Source: Prosapia bicincta (taxonomy: Eukaryota; Arthropoda; Insecta; Hemiptera; Cercopidae). From it: DNA of 64,000 nt. The translations under genes and the position numbers were made by a program. The stretch covers positions 229,659,643 through 229,723,642 of the forward strand of contig JBAIZL010000002.1 of NCBI GenBank assembly GCA_036971475.1. The letters run 5' to 3'. Shown piece after piece: positions 44,269 through 57,310 of this stretch (the stretch's first letter is position 1; the number at the start of each line of letters is the position of its first letter). A model generated the notes under the pieces. That model was not told the DNA's origin, made no database searches, and worked only from the letters and a program-made list of their open reading frames with translations.

Positions 44269-45184
44269 ATATTTTTTTCTGTTAATGTTTATATTCATAT
44301 AGTCTAGTTGATTGATTTTGATCCAACTTAATGGTTTTAGAATCGTAAGTATGATGTATAAGATAGGAACCTATTTACCTTATATGGTAAATTTGTAGAA
44401 TACCATTTATCTTTTTACCGTGCCCACAATGATTTTAAATCTTGATATTCTAGATAAGAATTTTTTTTTAAACATCAAGGAATTATTCATATTTTGCTTT
44501 AATTATATTTCCTAAATTTTGTTTTCGAGCAGAGTTATCTGAAGGTAATCCAGCAAAGTTCGATGTGTTAGTAGACAAACATTATCTTCCAGTGACAACC
44601 AGTCTATGTAGCAGTAAATTAAAACCTCTAAAAAAAGTCAGACTTATGTTATGCTGGATACATTAAATAATAGTAAAACTTGCTTAAAATAGCACTTTAT
44701 GTTACAATGATGATGGTCGTTTCAGAATAAGTATCTCTATGTAAACTAATAGTAGATCTGGCATCTTTAAACTGGCATAGTGAACCTTGAAACATTAATA
44801 ATAATTCCGACATGTGCTGTCCTTTTTCTGATATGTTTGCAGTCTCGTGTCCATAAACAGTGCGGTGAGGAGTCAGTATAGTTTCAACTACTTAGTAAGC
44901 TCTGTTGTCAGTGATTAAATAGTCGGACCAAGTAATTTTTTCAGTGTAGCCTTTTTTTTATCTTTCTTCTCAGAATTTTAACACAAGTTGATTATTTTTT
45001 TTACTAAATCACCCTGAAACCTTACTGAACAATGTAATCAGCTCACATTAATCTCAAGTAGCACTCAAGAGGAGTGAACATTGTTTTTTCAAAATAGAGC
45101 TGTATAATGTACCTTGAAAGGAATGGGGTCTTGTACCTTGAGACAGATTCAGACTCAGGTAAATGATATTTCTGGTAGAACATT

Positions 45185-45187
<3 letters not shown>
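44266..45187. other. Non-coding stretch
   Basis: AT-rich, with no recognisable gene or element. Confidence 0.5.

Positions 45188-45247
<60 letters not shown>
45188..45247. repeat. (TA)n microsatellite
   Basis: About 60 bp of TA repeat. Confidence 0.97.
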
Positions 45248-45249
<2 letters not shown>

Positions 45250-45544
45250 GTTGCCCACTTGAGGAAATATGAATTATTGGTATTGAAGATTAACTCCAGC
45301 CTCCCTATGATGTGAGAATTGAATACTATCTTATCATCAAGTTAGTTGGGAAGAAATCCATAGTCTATTATGTGGGTTGCTTGTAATAAAAATGTACTCT
45401 TTTCAGTGTTTCTTCCTAAGATGAAAATGTTCGTTAAAATGAAATTTTTCAATCTTTTGTTTTTTATCACATACAATTTACATAAGGCCAGTTCTACCAA
45501 AAAAATTTGTTTCTTCTTTCAACTGGTCAATTTGAAATTAAAAA

Positions 45545-45780
45545 TTGATCACTAAAACACTTGTAAATATTTTACAACTTGCCTATAGTAGCACTTACTT
45601 ATATTTGTTGAGGACGGGAGATATGCTGTTTTGGGAGATATGTCCCATTGTCAACTCATACAGTAATGATCTCAAAGTTTTCATAGGTTAGGATGGGGGT
45701 GGGATATTATAGTGAGGGTATCGGTGTATTTCGTGAGTATTAGGAGTTATTATGATGTCAAAAAGTGTGTGATTTAAAAT
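45545..45780 (-). pseudogene. PLE 3' end (family 3), minus strand
   Basis: The outer end AACACTTGTAAATATTTTAC, the tail (GATATGTCCCATTGTCAACT) and the end of the coding region (GGGGGTGGGATATTATAGTG, GATGTCAAAAAGTGTGTGAT) meet a plus-strand copy at about 45780. Confidence 0.78.
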
Positions 45781-46075
45781 GTAATGTACTCAACACCCAA
45801 TTACATTATAACACACATACACTTTTCTACATCATAACTCCTAATTCTCAATAAATACACCCCCGCCCCATCATAATATTCCACCCCGACCCTAGCCTAT
45901 GTAAACCTTGAGATCAGTTATGGTCTTAGTTGACAATAGGAGACTCCCGAAATGGCCGTCCTCAGCAATTATAAACTAAGTGCTACTACAGGCAAGTTGT
46001 AAAATATTTACAAGTGTTTTAGTGAAAACTAGTAGCTCAGGTGAAGATGGAATCAACAAATATATACATTGATGT
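45780..46075 (+). pseudogene. PLE 3' end (family 3), plus strand
   Basis: Mirror of the preceding feature. The C-terminal coding end (CTCAACACCCAATTACATTA, CTTTTCTACATCATAACTCC) is followed by the tail (GTTGACAATAGGAGACTCCC, GAAATGGCCGTCCTCAGCAA). The outer end (AAAACTAGTAGCTCAGGTGA, AGATGGAATCAACAAATA) completes it. The two copies share about 240 bp as an inverted pair. Confidence 0.8.
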
Positions 46076-46119
46076 AACATTAATAAAATAAATTTTAAAT
46101 GTCATGAATATTTTTTTAA

Positions 46120-46165
46120 CATTTGTTGATTCCATCTTCGCGTGAGTTACTAGTATGTAACATTT
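46120..46165 (-). repeat. PLE outer-end fragment (family 3)
   Basis: ACATTTGTTGATTCCATCTT, CGCGTGAGTTACTAGT is the outermost piece of the family-3 tail in minus orientation, 45 bp from the preceding copy. Confidence 0.6.
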
Positions 46166-46720
46166 TTAAAAAGCATGTAAAACATTTTTAAAAAGTGTCA
46201 TATTTTTTTATAACTAAGACAAGCATTTTACCTGAACTTGGATAGATACCAAAATTAATATTTTGTACATAATACAAAATATTGTTTAACTTTTATCATT
46301 TCACAAACGGCTCGGTCTAACAAGGATGACACGGAGTCATAGTACACAAACTGTACTACCGAGTCAGTACGTAACTATTGCGAGACTTGTAACATGCCAG
46401 AGTTGTTTATGTTGGTTGGAACTACCAATGTTATTAGATTAATTTATGCATTTAACATTACATAAATGTAAAAACAATATATATTTCTTTAAAATAAAAG
46501 TCAAATGAAAAATACATTTTTATAAGTAAACTGGGATAAATTTAATTGTGTTCCGAATATGAAAAATATATTTCTAAAAAAAATAGAACCCAAACTTTCA
46601 AAGGGAAGGCAATTGCCCCTACTGCTCCTCCCCTGGAGCCACCCTTGGATGTAAAAAAAATAACTTTACATAATTCAATATAAAAAAAAACTTTGACGAA
46701 ATTTGTTGGGTCAATGACCT
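46166..46720. other. Non-coding stretch with a GC-richer patch
   Basis: 46600-46645 (GGCAATTGCCCCTACTGCTC, CTCCCCTGGAGCCACCCTTG) resembles the terminal part of common invertebrate DNA transposons, but I see no partner end. Nothing else is recognised. Confidence 0.35.
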
Positions 46721-46739
46721 TTACCACTTCCAGGAGCAC

Positions 46740-48760
46740 CGTTTTGAAGAAATTCTACTCATCGGAAGGAACCACACACAACAAAATAAGGACAAACTTC
46801 TGGACTCAGATTTGGATAAAGCGGAAGCATTCAAGAAATTTAACTACAGAAAATGAAGAAAAAAATTAGGCGGCCAAAGTATCTGACCAACAAGATGAGA
46901 TTTTAAATGTTTTTCTTGCAATCAGATATTGCTAACAAACCTTCCAAATAGTCAGAACTAGAGGCAGCTATAGAGAGCCTTAAAAATCAACTCCCCTGTA
47001 TAAAGAATGTTCACAATTATATGTTTAAGTATGTTCTGCTGAGATTTCTACAACAAGTATTTAAACTGTTTAGTGATATTTTAAAGGAAGTTGTGAGGGG
47101 TTTCAAAAACATCAATCAACAGTTGGAGTAATACTGGACTTAGACTGTGCTTTTGACAAAACTCCTCATTCAACAATTTTGCTGTAATGTATGAAGCTGG
47201 GAACTTAAAGGAAAGTTGTTGAAATACTTATCATACTTCATAGACAATCACCAAATAATGACAGTGGTCAATGGACATCTCTCCTCTAAAGGCAAAGTAG
47301 AAAGTTTCATTGTTCAGGGATCTACAATTAACCAGCTCTCTTTAACATTGTTACATACAATATAGCAGATGTTCTCTCTTCTGGTGTTAAATGATGTATC
47401 ATTAAAGCAGATGATGTGACCTTCTTGTGGATATCACATGACTCATTGTACCATGTGAACAGAGCTATGCAAGAGTCCCTGGGAGAAATTTCCAGAAGAA
47501 GTCAGAAGTTATTACTGGGACTTTCAGTGGTAAAGTCTGAATGGATATTCTTCACCAGACGTAATAAACATGACAACTTTGTGCCTGCCCTCACATTAAA
47601 TGGTAATATGCTAAAAAGGAACACGTTCATAAGATTTTGAGTGTTGTTTTAGACCTAAAACTGTAATGGAAGGAGTAGATTGAAGATACAGTAGCGGCAT
47701 GCGGAGTGAGGCTGAAGGCTGTTGCCAGTTGAAATTGGGGAGTAGACATGTTGACTCTGGAGTCGTTCTATATGGCATCAGTGTAATTGCAAATGCCCTT
47801 TGTGCGGAAGTCTGGGGTTCTGTAGCTAAATTGCACATAAGCAAACTGTTCAATACCCATAGCATGCCCGGAACCCATTCCAGCCATATTTCAGGATCCT
47901 CCTAGTAAACAAACCAAACTAAAGGTTGCCCTAGCATTCCCGAGAAATATTACAAAAACCAGCCTTGAACTGGATTTGAGGAGTGCCAAATACCTTTGAG
48001 GATTGCTGATTCAGTCAAAATACCTTAACTACACCCTTATTTACACTGACGGCACTCTCGATCCAGAAAATAGCAGAGCAAAGATTTACTACTTTAAAAC
48101 CTTTCTATGGGAGATACATTTTATGTGCAGCAGACTTGACTTCTAGAATGGATGTTGGAATATTAGCAATAAATGCTGCTTTGGTGAGCTGCTTTCACCT
48201 TGAAGATGAAAACATCTGCATCCTGACGGATTCAAAATTAGCACTGGAGGCTTTATTCAAATCTAGCCCAGGAAACCATTACTTCAGAACCAGTAAATTA
48301 AAGAATGTAATGAAAACATTAATAAAGAAGAATATTGCTCTCCAATGGATACCTGATCACTCTGGTGTAGTGAGAGATGATAAGGGCGATGGAATAGCTA
48401 AATTTTCATCTGCTGTGAAATTTGTTGGAGCTCTCAAACACTCCCTTGCCAAATGTCGACAAAAAACTAGAAAGGTGTTCCAGGAGAAGTGGGCTGAACA
48501 CTAGAGATTGGAACCTACTGGAAGATCATTATGTAACATCAGGAAGAACACACAAGCCCATTATTATACCGTGGTGTTCGAATATGCATGGCTGCAATAC
48601 GGCACATGTTCGAATTGGCCACGTAGTTACTCAGGCCTAGCTTCAATAGTTCAAGCTCAGCGTAGCGCAATATGCCAGAGATGTCACACTGAAGTAGAGA
48701 CCTTGAATCATATATTGCTACTCCACACAGCACCAAACCAACATAGAGAAAAGCTGAATT
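46740..48760 (+). pseudogene. Non-LTR retrotransposon relic with RT and RNase H
   Basis: Reading across frames, the RT shows VILDLDCAFDKTPHSTIL near 47130 and ADDVTFLWISHDSLYHVN at 47410-47460 (the YADD equivalent is KADD). After a shift it gives LTLNGNMLKR and VVLDLKL-like residues near 47600-47660. The RNase H domain is clearer: ICILTDSKLALEAL near 48212-48254, then LQWIPDHSGVVRDDKGDGIA near 48341-48400. Near 48655-48735 SAICQRCHTEVETLNHIL, with its Cys and His residues, resembles the CCHC-like C-terminus of such elements. Many stops. This element is not closely similar to the copy at 10623-13772. A PLE tail begins directly after it. Confidence 0.78.
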
Positions 48761-48764
48761 AAAA

Positions 48765-49110
48765 TTAAAAACACTTGTAAAAATGTTACACTTGCCTATA
48801 GTAGTGCTTACTTTTATAATTGTTGAGGCATGCTGTTTTGGGAGAGGTGTTCTATTGTCACCTCAGGCTGTAACTGACCTCAAGGTTTTTGTAGGTTAGT
48901 GTAGGGGTGGGATATTATGGTGGGGATATAGGTGTATTTTGATGACTATGAGTATTTGGAGTTATGATGTCTAAAAGTGTATCTGAGTTTTAATGTAATA
49001 GGTGTTGAGTATGTGTGTAGGGTGTAGTTTGACATCTTTGTATACCTTATATTGTTGGGTTGTGTATCATTGGTTATTTTTGTTTTGTTTGTAAGTTTGA
49101 TGTTATGTTT
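48765..49110 (-). pseudogene. PLE 3' end (family 3), minus strand
   Basis: The outer end AACACTTGTAAAAATGTTAC, the tail (GGGAGAGGTGTTCTATTGTC) and the coding end (GGGGTGGGATATTATGGTGG, GTGTTGAGTATGTGTGTAGG) appear, reaching TTTTGTTTGTAAGTTTGATG. It abuts a family-2 tail in plus orientation at about 49125. Confidence 0.75.
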
Positions 49111-49124
49111 GTGTGTTTATGATT

Positions 49125-49262
49125 CGCTAGATAGCGATTGAAAACGTTCTGTCTCAGTAAGTTTTACCAAATTTACAAAATTTGAAGTTCGGATAGTCAT
49201 AAACATTGTTTAAGTGATTAATTAAGATTCACCAAACGTAATGGACTACAAAATTCAGGAAA
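49125..49262 (+). repeat. PLE tail (family 2)
   Basis: GCGATTGAAAACGTTCTGTC, AGTTCGGATAGTCATAAAC and AATTAAGATTCACCAAACGT, ending ATGGACTACAAAATTCAGGA. Nearly the same as 9915-10045. Confidence 0.8.
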
Positions 49263-50196
49263 ATAATCAATGAAATTAAGTACCTTGAATACAGAAATGA
49301 ATATAGTTACACCCTAATTGGTAACCTTTGGCATAAAACAAAAACACAACAGTTGACAAAATAAATTCAGTATATTTATATACTGTAAGCAGTCAACTCT
49401 CAGACCTTAGAGAGGGAGGTAAACAATCTTGAAGTTGAGTAAAAGGAATTTATGGTCTTAGAACTTACAGTTTTTGTGTTTACATCTTGAGGTTTTTTAT
49501 TAATATATAATTATTGATTACAATTGGCAAAAACTTCTACTTATTGATGTTTTACAGCAGACGCATTTCAGACTTGATCAATGCATTGTTAAATGCTGTG
49601 AGTTGTGAACAACATTCACTGACAAGAGTCTTGTCCATAACACACATTGAACAAGTGCAAAATATGTCCGTTAAAAAACTTCAGTACGTAGTGTTTTTTT
49701 TGCCAGTACAATCAATAAGTAAACATTATATATCTAATTGCTACAGCATTCAGGAATTATTACACAATTGTAAATTTATTTAAATGAATTTTCCCTCTAA
49801 GGTTTGGACTACATATGTGATATGGGGATTCTCTATATTTCAAAATAGTGGATTAATTTTTGTACTCTAATCCTTTCAACTACAACATTCTCAAACCCAT
49901 CTTTATTCATAAAATGCATTTATAGTAATTTTAATTATATTAAAGTGAAAGAACAAAATTTTTGATTTAAGTCAATTAATCGTCTTCAGACAAAACAAAA
50001 ATTTTAAAAAGTAAGTTCTACTGTTATAGAGGTTCACTCTCCATACATAGTTGCCTATATAGATGACTTATTGACATCATTCAATAAAAAGCAATTTGTT
50101 TTCCTATTTCATTTGAACGTGAAGTAACTAGGTGCATTATTTAATATTTTTAATAAATGTTTTTACTTTGTTAATTGTATAACCTGAAGTATAATT
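49263..50196. other. Non-coding stretch
   Basis: AT-rich. An 89-codon frame (49514-49783) has no recognisable motif. Nothing else seen. Confidence 0.45.
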
Positions 50197-50402
50197 ATAT
50201 TAATTAAAACAACCTCTCACCACAAATTCAACAAATTTTATTTTAACCATTTCGACTACAAAGTAATCATCTTCAGAGGTATTTTTACAAATAACTATTT
50301 GTAAAAATACCTCTGAAGATGATTACTTTGTAGTCGAAATGTACATAAGGTTAAAATAAAATTTTTTGAATTTGTGGTGAGAGGTTGTTTTAATTAATAT
50401 AA
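50197..50402. repeat. 206-bp palindrome with two hammerhead-like cores
   Basis: The arms (50197-50295 and about 50296-50402) are near-perfect inverted copies. The right arm has an 8-nt insertion (TACATAAG at 50341-50348) and one mismatch. On the plus strand 50313-50339 reads CTGAAGA, GATTAC-TTT-GTAGTC, GAAA. The minus strand of the left arm (50250-50276) reads the same. The layout matches 4932-5182. Confidence 0.78.
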
Positions 50403-51717
50403 ACATTTACGCCACAGTTGCTTTAAGTTGTTGAAGTATAATTAATGACATGCAAATACAAACATTTTTCGTACCCAGAATGCTTCAAAGTGAGTTAAAT
50501 TTATTCTTTATATAAGACAAATTAGTATAAATGAATAAATATATTTATCGCCAAAGCCTCAAGAGCTGAGTCAAGGGCTGGGGTAAAGTTAAGATCTGCT
50601 CTGTCTCACCAGGACAGATTTCTAGCATAGAACCCCATAGCTTAATATATAATAACTAACTTCTACCCGTGTAAATAATATGTTTTATAAATTTATTACT
50701 TAATTTTGAAAAAAATAATAGAGTAAATTTTAAAAGCAACAAAGAAATAGGTTTTACAATGTATTTAGAAATTGTTTTCTTTCTTTTTTCAGTAATAGTT
50801 GGAATGATTTCGTCATGTAAAAATTAATAGATAAATACACATATAGTTGAAAAATTTTTTTGTAATTAAGTATTGGATTTATTTTAAGCACATTTATTTA
50901 AGAAATAGCATAAATATACAATATTTTACAATACTTAATCCCTGGGTCTCAAAGTCCTTAAACATTGACAACTCATGCTATTCCTCCTAATACCTTCCAC
51001 CCAAAATATCTCCTACTATGTTATGCACCTGTTGATCAGTTTGCTGAATTACTTTTGAAGTGCATTATCGATTTTGTAAAGGGGCTCACCTGATTGACTG
51101 ACAGTTTCATTTAAATTTTGTTGATGGCGGGTTTTCTATACAAAGGGTTACAGATAATGTAGACACTAGTCAAACACAATACCCAGTTAACCCTGGAGGC
51201 AGAACTTAATCAATTACAAGTAAATATAAACCTGATTTACCTAGGAACCCCTAATTAGTGATTGTTTTAATCAAAGCGTCTTCAATCAAAACAAATACGT
51301 AGCTCAATATACCTAGAGGCAGAAGGGCAATTTTCACAATTCAAAAGAATTTTGTTCCGACTGATTGATTAATATATCATGTAGGTTAACAAATAAAATG
51401 TTAAAATAGTACCTGCAGATTATGATACAAATATTTAAAGTAATTAACTTTTGAATAAATACTCTGAACTGATTAAAAAACAACCATTACTGTTGAATTA
51501 TTTTAATTGATGAAAATTGAAACAATAATATACATTATAATTTTTAAATTAGTTTTAAATATATACATAAAATGTTATGAAATAATGAGAATACATTGCT
51601 TAGATTTGTAGTATAATTGCTTTTAGAGCTATTACCTGTGTAATGAATCTTCTGCTGTGTTGATAAAATAAATATCGAAATCTTGTTGCTGTTCATGATG
51701 AGCTGGTTGTTAATTAA
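50403..51717. other. AT-rich non-coding stretch
   Basis: No recognisable element or gene. Confidence 0.5.
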
Positions 51718-51899
51718 TTATTACACTTTTGCTGTTACTAGCGACCAGTCTTTTTGTTAATTAAATGTTGTTAAATTATTAACAGCCTCAGACTGAAGAA
51801 GTCGTAAGACAAAACGTTTCCTCCATGTGTAAGTTAACAGTTTAACAACCTTTAGTTAGCAAAAAGTCTGGTTGCAAGTAATGGCAAAAGTGTAATAAG
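51718..51899 (+). repeat. Solo PLE tail (family 1) flanked by inverted arms
   Basis: The arms 51718-51783 and 51834-51899 are inverted (TTATTACACTTTTGCTGTTA versus AATGGCAAAAGTGTAATAA). They enclose CTGAAGAAGTCGTAAGAC and AAAACGTTTCCTCC, the hammerhead-like core also seen at 1222-1250. The right arm equals the outer tail at 1260-1325. A (TA)n tract starts about 50 bp further on. Confidence 0.75.
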
Positions 51900-51948
51900 A
51901 TAAAATAAAATAATAAAAAGTTGATTATACAGATTTTTGTTGCAAGTC

Positions 51949-51952
<4 letters not shown>

Positions 51953-52001
<49 letters not shown>
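51953..52001. repeat. (TA)n microsatellite
   Basis: About 49 bp of TA repeat between two PLE ends. Confidence 0.96.
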
Positions 52002-52008
<7 letters not shown>

Positions 52009-52029
52009 AGAGGAAGAAAAAACCTCAAT

Positions 52030-52090
52030 TTTCCAAGAAATTGCAGTTTTGGACTATTGCCACTAGGTAAGTCTGTCAGTCTCCTATCTA
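52030..52090 (+). repeat. Solo Neptune-type PLE edge
   Basis: GGACTATTGCCACTAGGTAA and TCTGTCAGTCTCCTA repeat the block at 4808-4846 that ends the Neptune-type PLE. Confidence 0.5.
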
Positions 52091-52191
52091 GTCGAAATAT
52101 TCTTAAATAAGCTTTAAGCTCTACTAGAACTAATATATATATATATATATATATTTAATATTATCCATTGTTTTTCCGTTGCACTGACTTT

Positions 52192-52410
52192 ATGAAGTTA
52201 ATAAATTACTAATTTTGAGTAATTTTATCCACCATTAAGTGCAATAATTTTACCTTGAGTGATGAGGCACCTTTCGGTCTTTGACCATTGTCGAATCACT
52301 CAGAGTGATTCGACAATGGTCAAAGACCGAAAGGTGCCTCATCACTCAAGGTAAAATTATTGCACTTAATGGTGGATAAAATTACTCAAAATTAGTAATT
52401 TATTAACTTC

Positions 52411-52412
<2 letters not shown>
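52192..52412. repeat. Perfect 221-bp palindrome (110-bp arms, 1-nt spacer)
   Basis: The arm 52192-52301 is the exact reverse complement of 52303-52412, with a single A at 52302 between them; I checked the two arms base by base. Inside each arm is GACAATGGTCAAAGACCGAA, AGGTGCC, a GGTC-AAA-GACC hairpin before GAAA, in the same layout as the other PLE tails. (TA)n tracts flank it on both sides. Confidence 0.9.
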
Positions 52413-53266
<854 letters not shown>

Positions 53267-53440
53267 AGTAATTATTGCTTAACTAAGCGAATAGTTTAGA
53301 ACTTAAGTGCTGATGTGTGTTTCATTTATGAAGCTAACCTTCTAATTCACAAGTAAGTTCTAAAGCATTCACTTAGTTATGCAATAATTACTTATAGTTT
53401 AATCAGTGAATTCAAGATGATTGTAACAAGCAACTTTAAA
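53267..53440. repeat. Small fold-back repeat
   Basis: GTAATTATTGCTTAACTAAG is mirrored by CTTAGTTATGCAATAATTAC, and TTTAGAACTTA by AAGTTCTAAA. A diverged relative lies at about 43550-43675 (AGGTTAGCTTCATAAATGAA ... TAATAATTACTTATGATTTA). Confidence 0.65.
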
Positions 53441-53479
53441 ATGGAATATTTTAAATTAATATAGTAACATGTCTAACAA

Positions 53480-53625
53480 TATGTTAAAACTTGCCTATAG
53501 TAGTACTTTGAATTTAAATAAGGATGGTGGTTTCAGGAATAGACAAAGAGATAATATAAAATGGATGTCCTTATGAAAAATCAAACTAATTGCCACTATA
53601 GGTTAGTTTTTACATATAACATAAC
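53480..53625. repeat. Degenerate PLE tail pair (family 3)
   Basis: AACTTGCCTATAGTAGTACT and, inverted, CACTATAGGTTAGTTTTTA are diverged family-3 arms about 100 bp apart. Confidence 0.45.
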
Positions 53626-56600
53626 TAAATAGCTGTTGATAAAATAATGTTTACAACTTTTCACTAGAAGCTCAAGTTGAAGATAATTGGAATGACTAAT
53701 ATTTAACTCTTATATTGCATGCCATATAACCATGTTTTAAAATTTGTAATCATATTTTAAATAACTTCTTTATACTCTAATGTGTATCAACTTCTCACTC
53801 AATTTTTAGTGGCACACTAGTTTTGTTAAGTATTAAACTGACAATCTGTTATGTAAATAACTTCTTTAAATAATGCAGGAATTATAATATTAGTGCAACA
53901 TTATATTGTTAGGTAAAATAGCGTGAAGTACCGAGATTAGGTTTAATCTTCATAATTGTTTATTGTTTGCTTGTAATTTTATTTGTTTGAAAAATACTAT
54001 TCTGCACTTTAAAATAAATTTAATAATAACAATAGTAACAACAACCAGCATATTAATAATAGTAAAAACAATAACAACAAATAGATAAAAAAATGTTCAT
54101 GATGAGCTGTTATATAATGAACATGGTTTAAGACATAAACAGGGTAAATTTGCCTTACTTATACATACAGTATTCAGAAACCATAGTAAGCACATCACTC
54201 TTCCCATTATTAACCCTCGATTTTTCCTTAGAAATAATTATCACAGGGTGAGTTAACCTGGGGGCTGACAAACCATCTAGATCACTCATTCATTATCACT
54301 CCCAGTAGCTGAATCTAGCAGACTCATGGCACACAGTGGCCTAAAATTAAAATACTGGCTAAAATTATCATTTATAAATAGTTAGTTGCTCAAACACACT
54401 CTTATAAATCAAAGTGAGAGTTATTTTAAAGTGTATACATATTTTAAAGTCTAAGTAAACAATGTTATTATTATTTTGTGCAGTATTCAGAAATAACACT
54501 TATTGTATACTCACCAAATTAATAAAAGTTTACCTTCTCTGTATCAGCTGATCCTATCCAACCATTATGTTGTTTTCCAATAAAAGATTCCTTCTAGCAT
54601 GGGAATCAGAATCTGTTTTTTCAACATTTTTTCATATAGATCTGGTTTCACTAAATTCATCTTGTAAGATTCAAGTTTTTGTAGATGAGTGGTTGCAACT
54701 GTAACATTCATGTAAATATTTTTTCGGTATGAAGAAAATATAAAATCTCTTTTTTTAAAACTATTTTTAAACGTTTTTCAAAACTATGAAAACAACAAAA
54801 TTTTAAATTCGTTTTTTTAAAAGAATGTAAACACCATCTATAAAGATAGAAATATATTGATAGAAAAAACTTTCAGTGTTTAGTCTTAGTTTAGTGTTAA
54901 TAGTTATAAATCTTTGAGTTATATTGATATACCATTTTTTCAAAGCACAATATCATTTAAATCCGTTTTTGTAAATTGTTATACCCTAGGCCTACATAAT
55001 TTTTTTCCCAATAACTATAAAAAAATCTTAAACAAAAACTGAATTCTCAAACATTGTCCTTTGGTATAACAATCATGATAATTTCAATACACATAAATTT
55101 TCTAAAATATGTTCTGCAATTGCTTTCTAATATTTTAACAATTTCATAAAGTAATGGCATATACAAAGGACCAAAGTTTCATATAAATATACCATAGGTC
55201 TACAGGTACTGCTTAAAATACTTAATTTTAAATATGTAAACAAGGTTTATGTAATGGGATAGAGCTGACTGTTGGTTTTTTTCTTATTTAGACTTATAAA
55301 TTTATTTCAAAGGGCAATAATTTATACTAAGCAATTAATAAGTGACCAATACCTTATACATGGATATATTTATTAGTAAAATTAAACCATTGTAAATAGA
55401 TAAAAGTTAAACCAGAGTAAAATCAAGTTCTGGGTGAGAAAAATTTGTCAACAATTTCTGTTTTAACTTCCAAAGGAAAATTTATCAAAGAATTTAAACA
55501 GGGCTTTTTAATTTATACTTTGATACATTTAATTTAATACTTATATTAAGAGCTTTAATTTAATTAAGGCTTCCGTTACATTTTTTTCAAATTTTAAATC
55601 TGCCCTTTAGGTGCAACAAATTTGTGAATGCTATTACATTACTAAATGAACAATCCCTTTACCTAGGTATTAAACTATAGTTTGGTATTGAAAACAGCCT
55701 AGTCATGTTTTTATTTATTTTTTTTAATATGGTCTGCTTATATCAAACATTTACTTTTTCAAAATAGAGGCTAGCTTCTAAGAAATGTTTCTCTTGGGAA
55801 ATTGAAAAAATCAATTAGAATATTTTTTGTTGACAAAATGATAAAATTTTGGTATTTTCAATTTTGATAGGTTTTAATTGCTAAACAATTATAAACTCTA
55901 GCTAAAAATATTGACACAACCTTACAAGGTTAAGTAAATATTTGTAGCTAAAGTTATAATTGTTTATTAATTATATTTAGCTATTGTGGTATATATAGTT
56001 TTTATTAATAGGTTTTGATAATCGTAGCTCTAATTTAACTAAATCCTAAATCATCTCACCTGATGGTAAAAATTAGAGAAAGGAAATACTGAATTATAGG
56101 AGAAACTAGAATTATGTATGATGGATGATAAAAAAAGCCTACAAACAATTCTTCTCTCTATTTAGTAAGGCATTGGAAGGATTTGTGTCGGGTTGGTAGC
56201 GCTTTCTACTGTAGGGGTAGCCCTACACGTATTTGATATCTACCTCCCTATCTGTTAAAACGACGAACCTAAACGGCTATTTGATAATCGTGGTAGTTGT
56301 TAGGGTTCCTTAAAATAAATGGGTATAGAAACACCAAACTTGTCTATTTTAATTTTGTATTATGTTTTACCATAACATTATGTTTTACCTATTTACCAAT
56401 ATATGGCAACATATTTACCAAATGATTTTGCATATTTTAAATGTTTTTTTTTATATAAATAACGTAATATCAGTAAAAAACACCAGCTACTTGTCATGTT
56501 AAAACTTTAGTTAATGACAAACGAAAAATATATCCACAGAATTTGTAAAATATTTCCTTGAACTTTAATGGACAACTTACATTTTAAGATTATACAGGTC

Positions 56601-57200
56601 ATAAATAGTTTACTAGGATTTATTAAAATTAAAAAGGTTTTCAATTATAAAATATGTTTTGCTTTATAGAATATACGAAAATAAAACAAATATAAAAACG
56701 GTTATGCTATAAAAAATACGTAAACGGACTTGGTTTGCATCATTATCCACTTTTCGATTGTGTTATTTTTATAACATACATTTGTACTAAGTAGCCTAGT
56801 AGCAAATATTCGAGAAAGAAAGCAGTCATGTTTAAAATTAGAATCGATAAAAATGTATCTTGCAAAAGTCAGCTTGTTCCAGAGAAATTAGCCTATATGC
56901 ATTTTAGTATTCTGTGCATTCTGAAAATCCAGTATTTTAAAAAACTTTTGTTTATTTAGAGATGTTACAACAATTAAATATTTGTATAGACCAATATAAT
57001 AAAGATTTGACTAAATAATCGAATGAAACGGAAAACACAACATCGTTGTATTGTAGGCTTACGCTAGCAACCAATTGTTTTATTCTATGAAGCACCTAAA
57101 TAGAAACAGCAACTTTCTTTATCTTTAAATGTAGTAAAACAATGTATAATTACTGAATTACTAGAAATGTAAAAATTGTACTGAATTGATATATGCAATA
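53626..57200. other. AT-rich non-coding stretch
   Basis: About 3.6 kb without any gene or element I can recognise. One TAGGCCTA octamer lies at 54987-54994. Confidence 0.5.
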
Positions 57201-57204
57201 TGTT

Positions 57205-57310
57205 TTAATCACTTTAACATTTGTTAATGACTATCCGAACTTTAATTTTTTTAAATTTGTTAAAGTGATTAATTAAGATTCACCGAACGTAATGGGCGAC
57301 CAAATTGAAG
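57205..57310 (+). repeat. PLE tail end (family 2), folded
   Basis: TTTAATCACTTTAACATTTG, TTAATGACTATCCGAACTTT, then TTAAAGTGATTAATTAAGAT and TCACCGAACGTAATGGGCGA. Same layout as 26030-26195. Confidence 0.7.

Noticed and set aside
46600..46650. GC-rich patch resembling the end of a common DNA transposon
   Set aside because: No partner end or target duplication was found.
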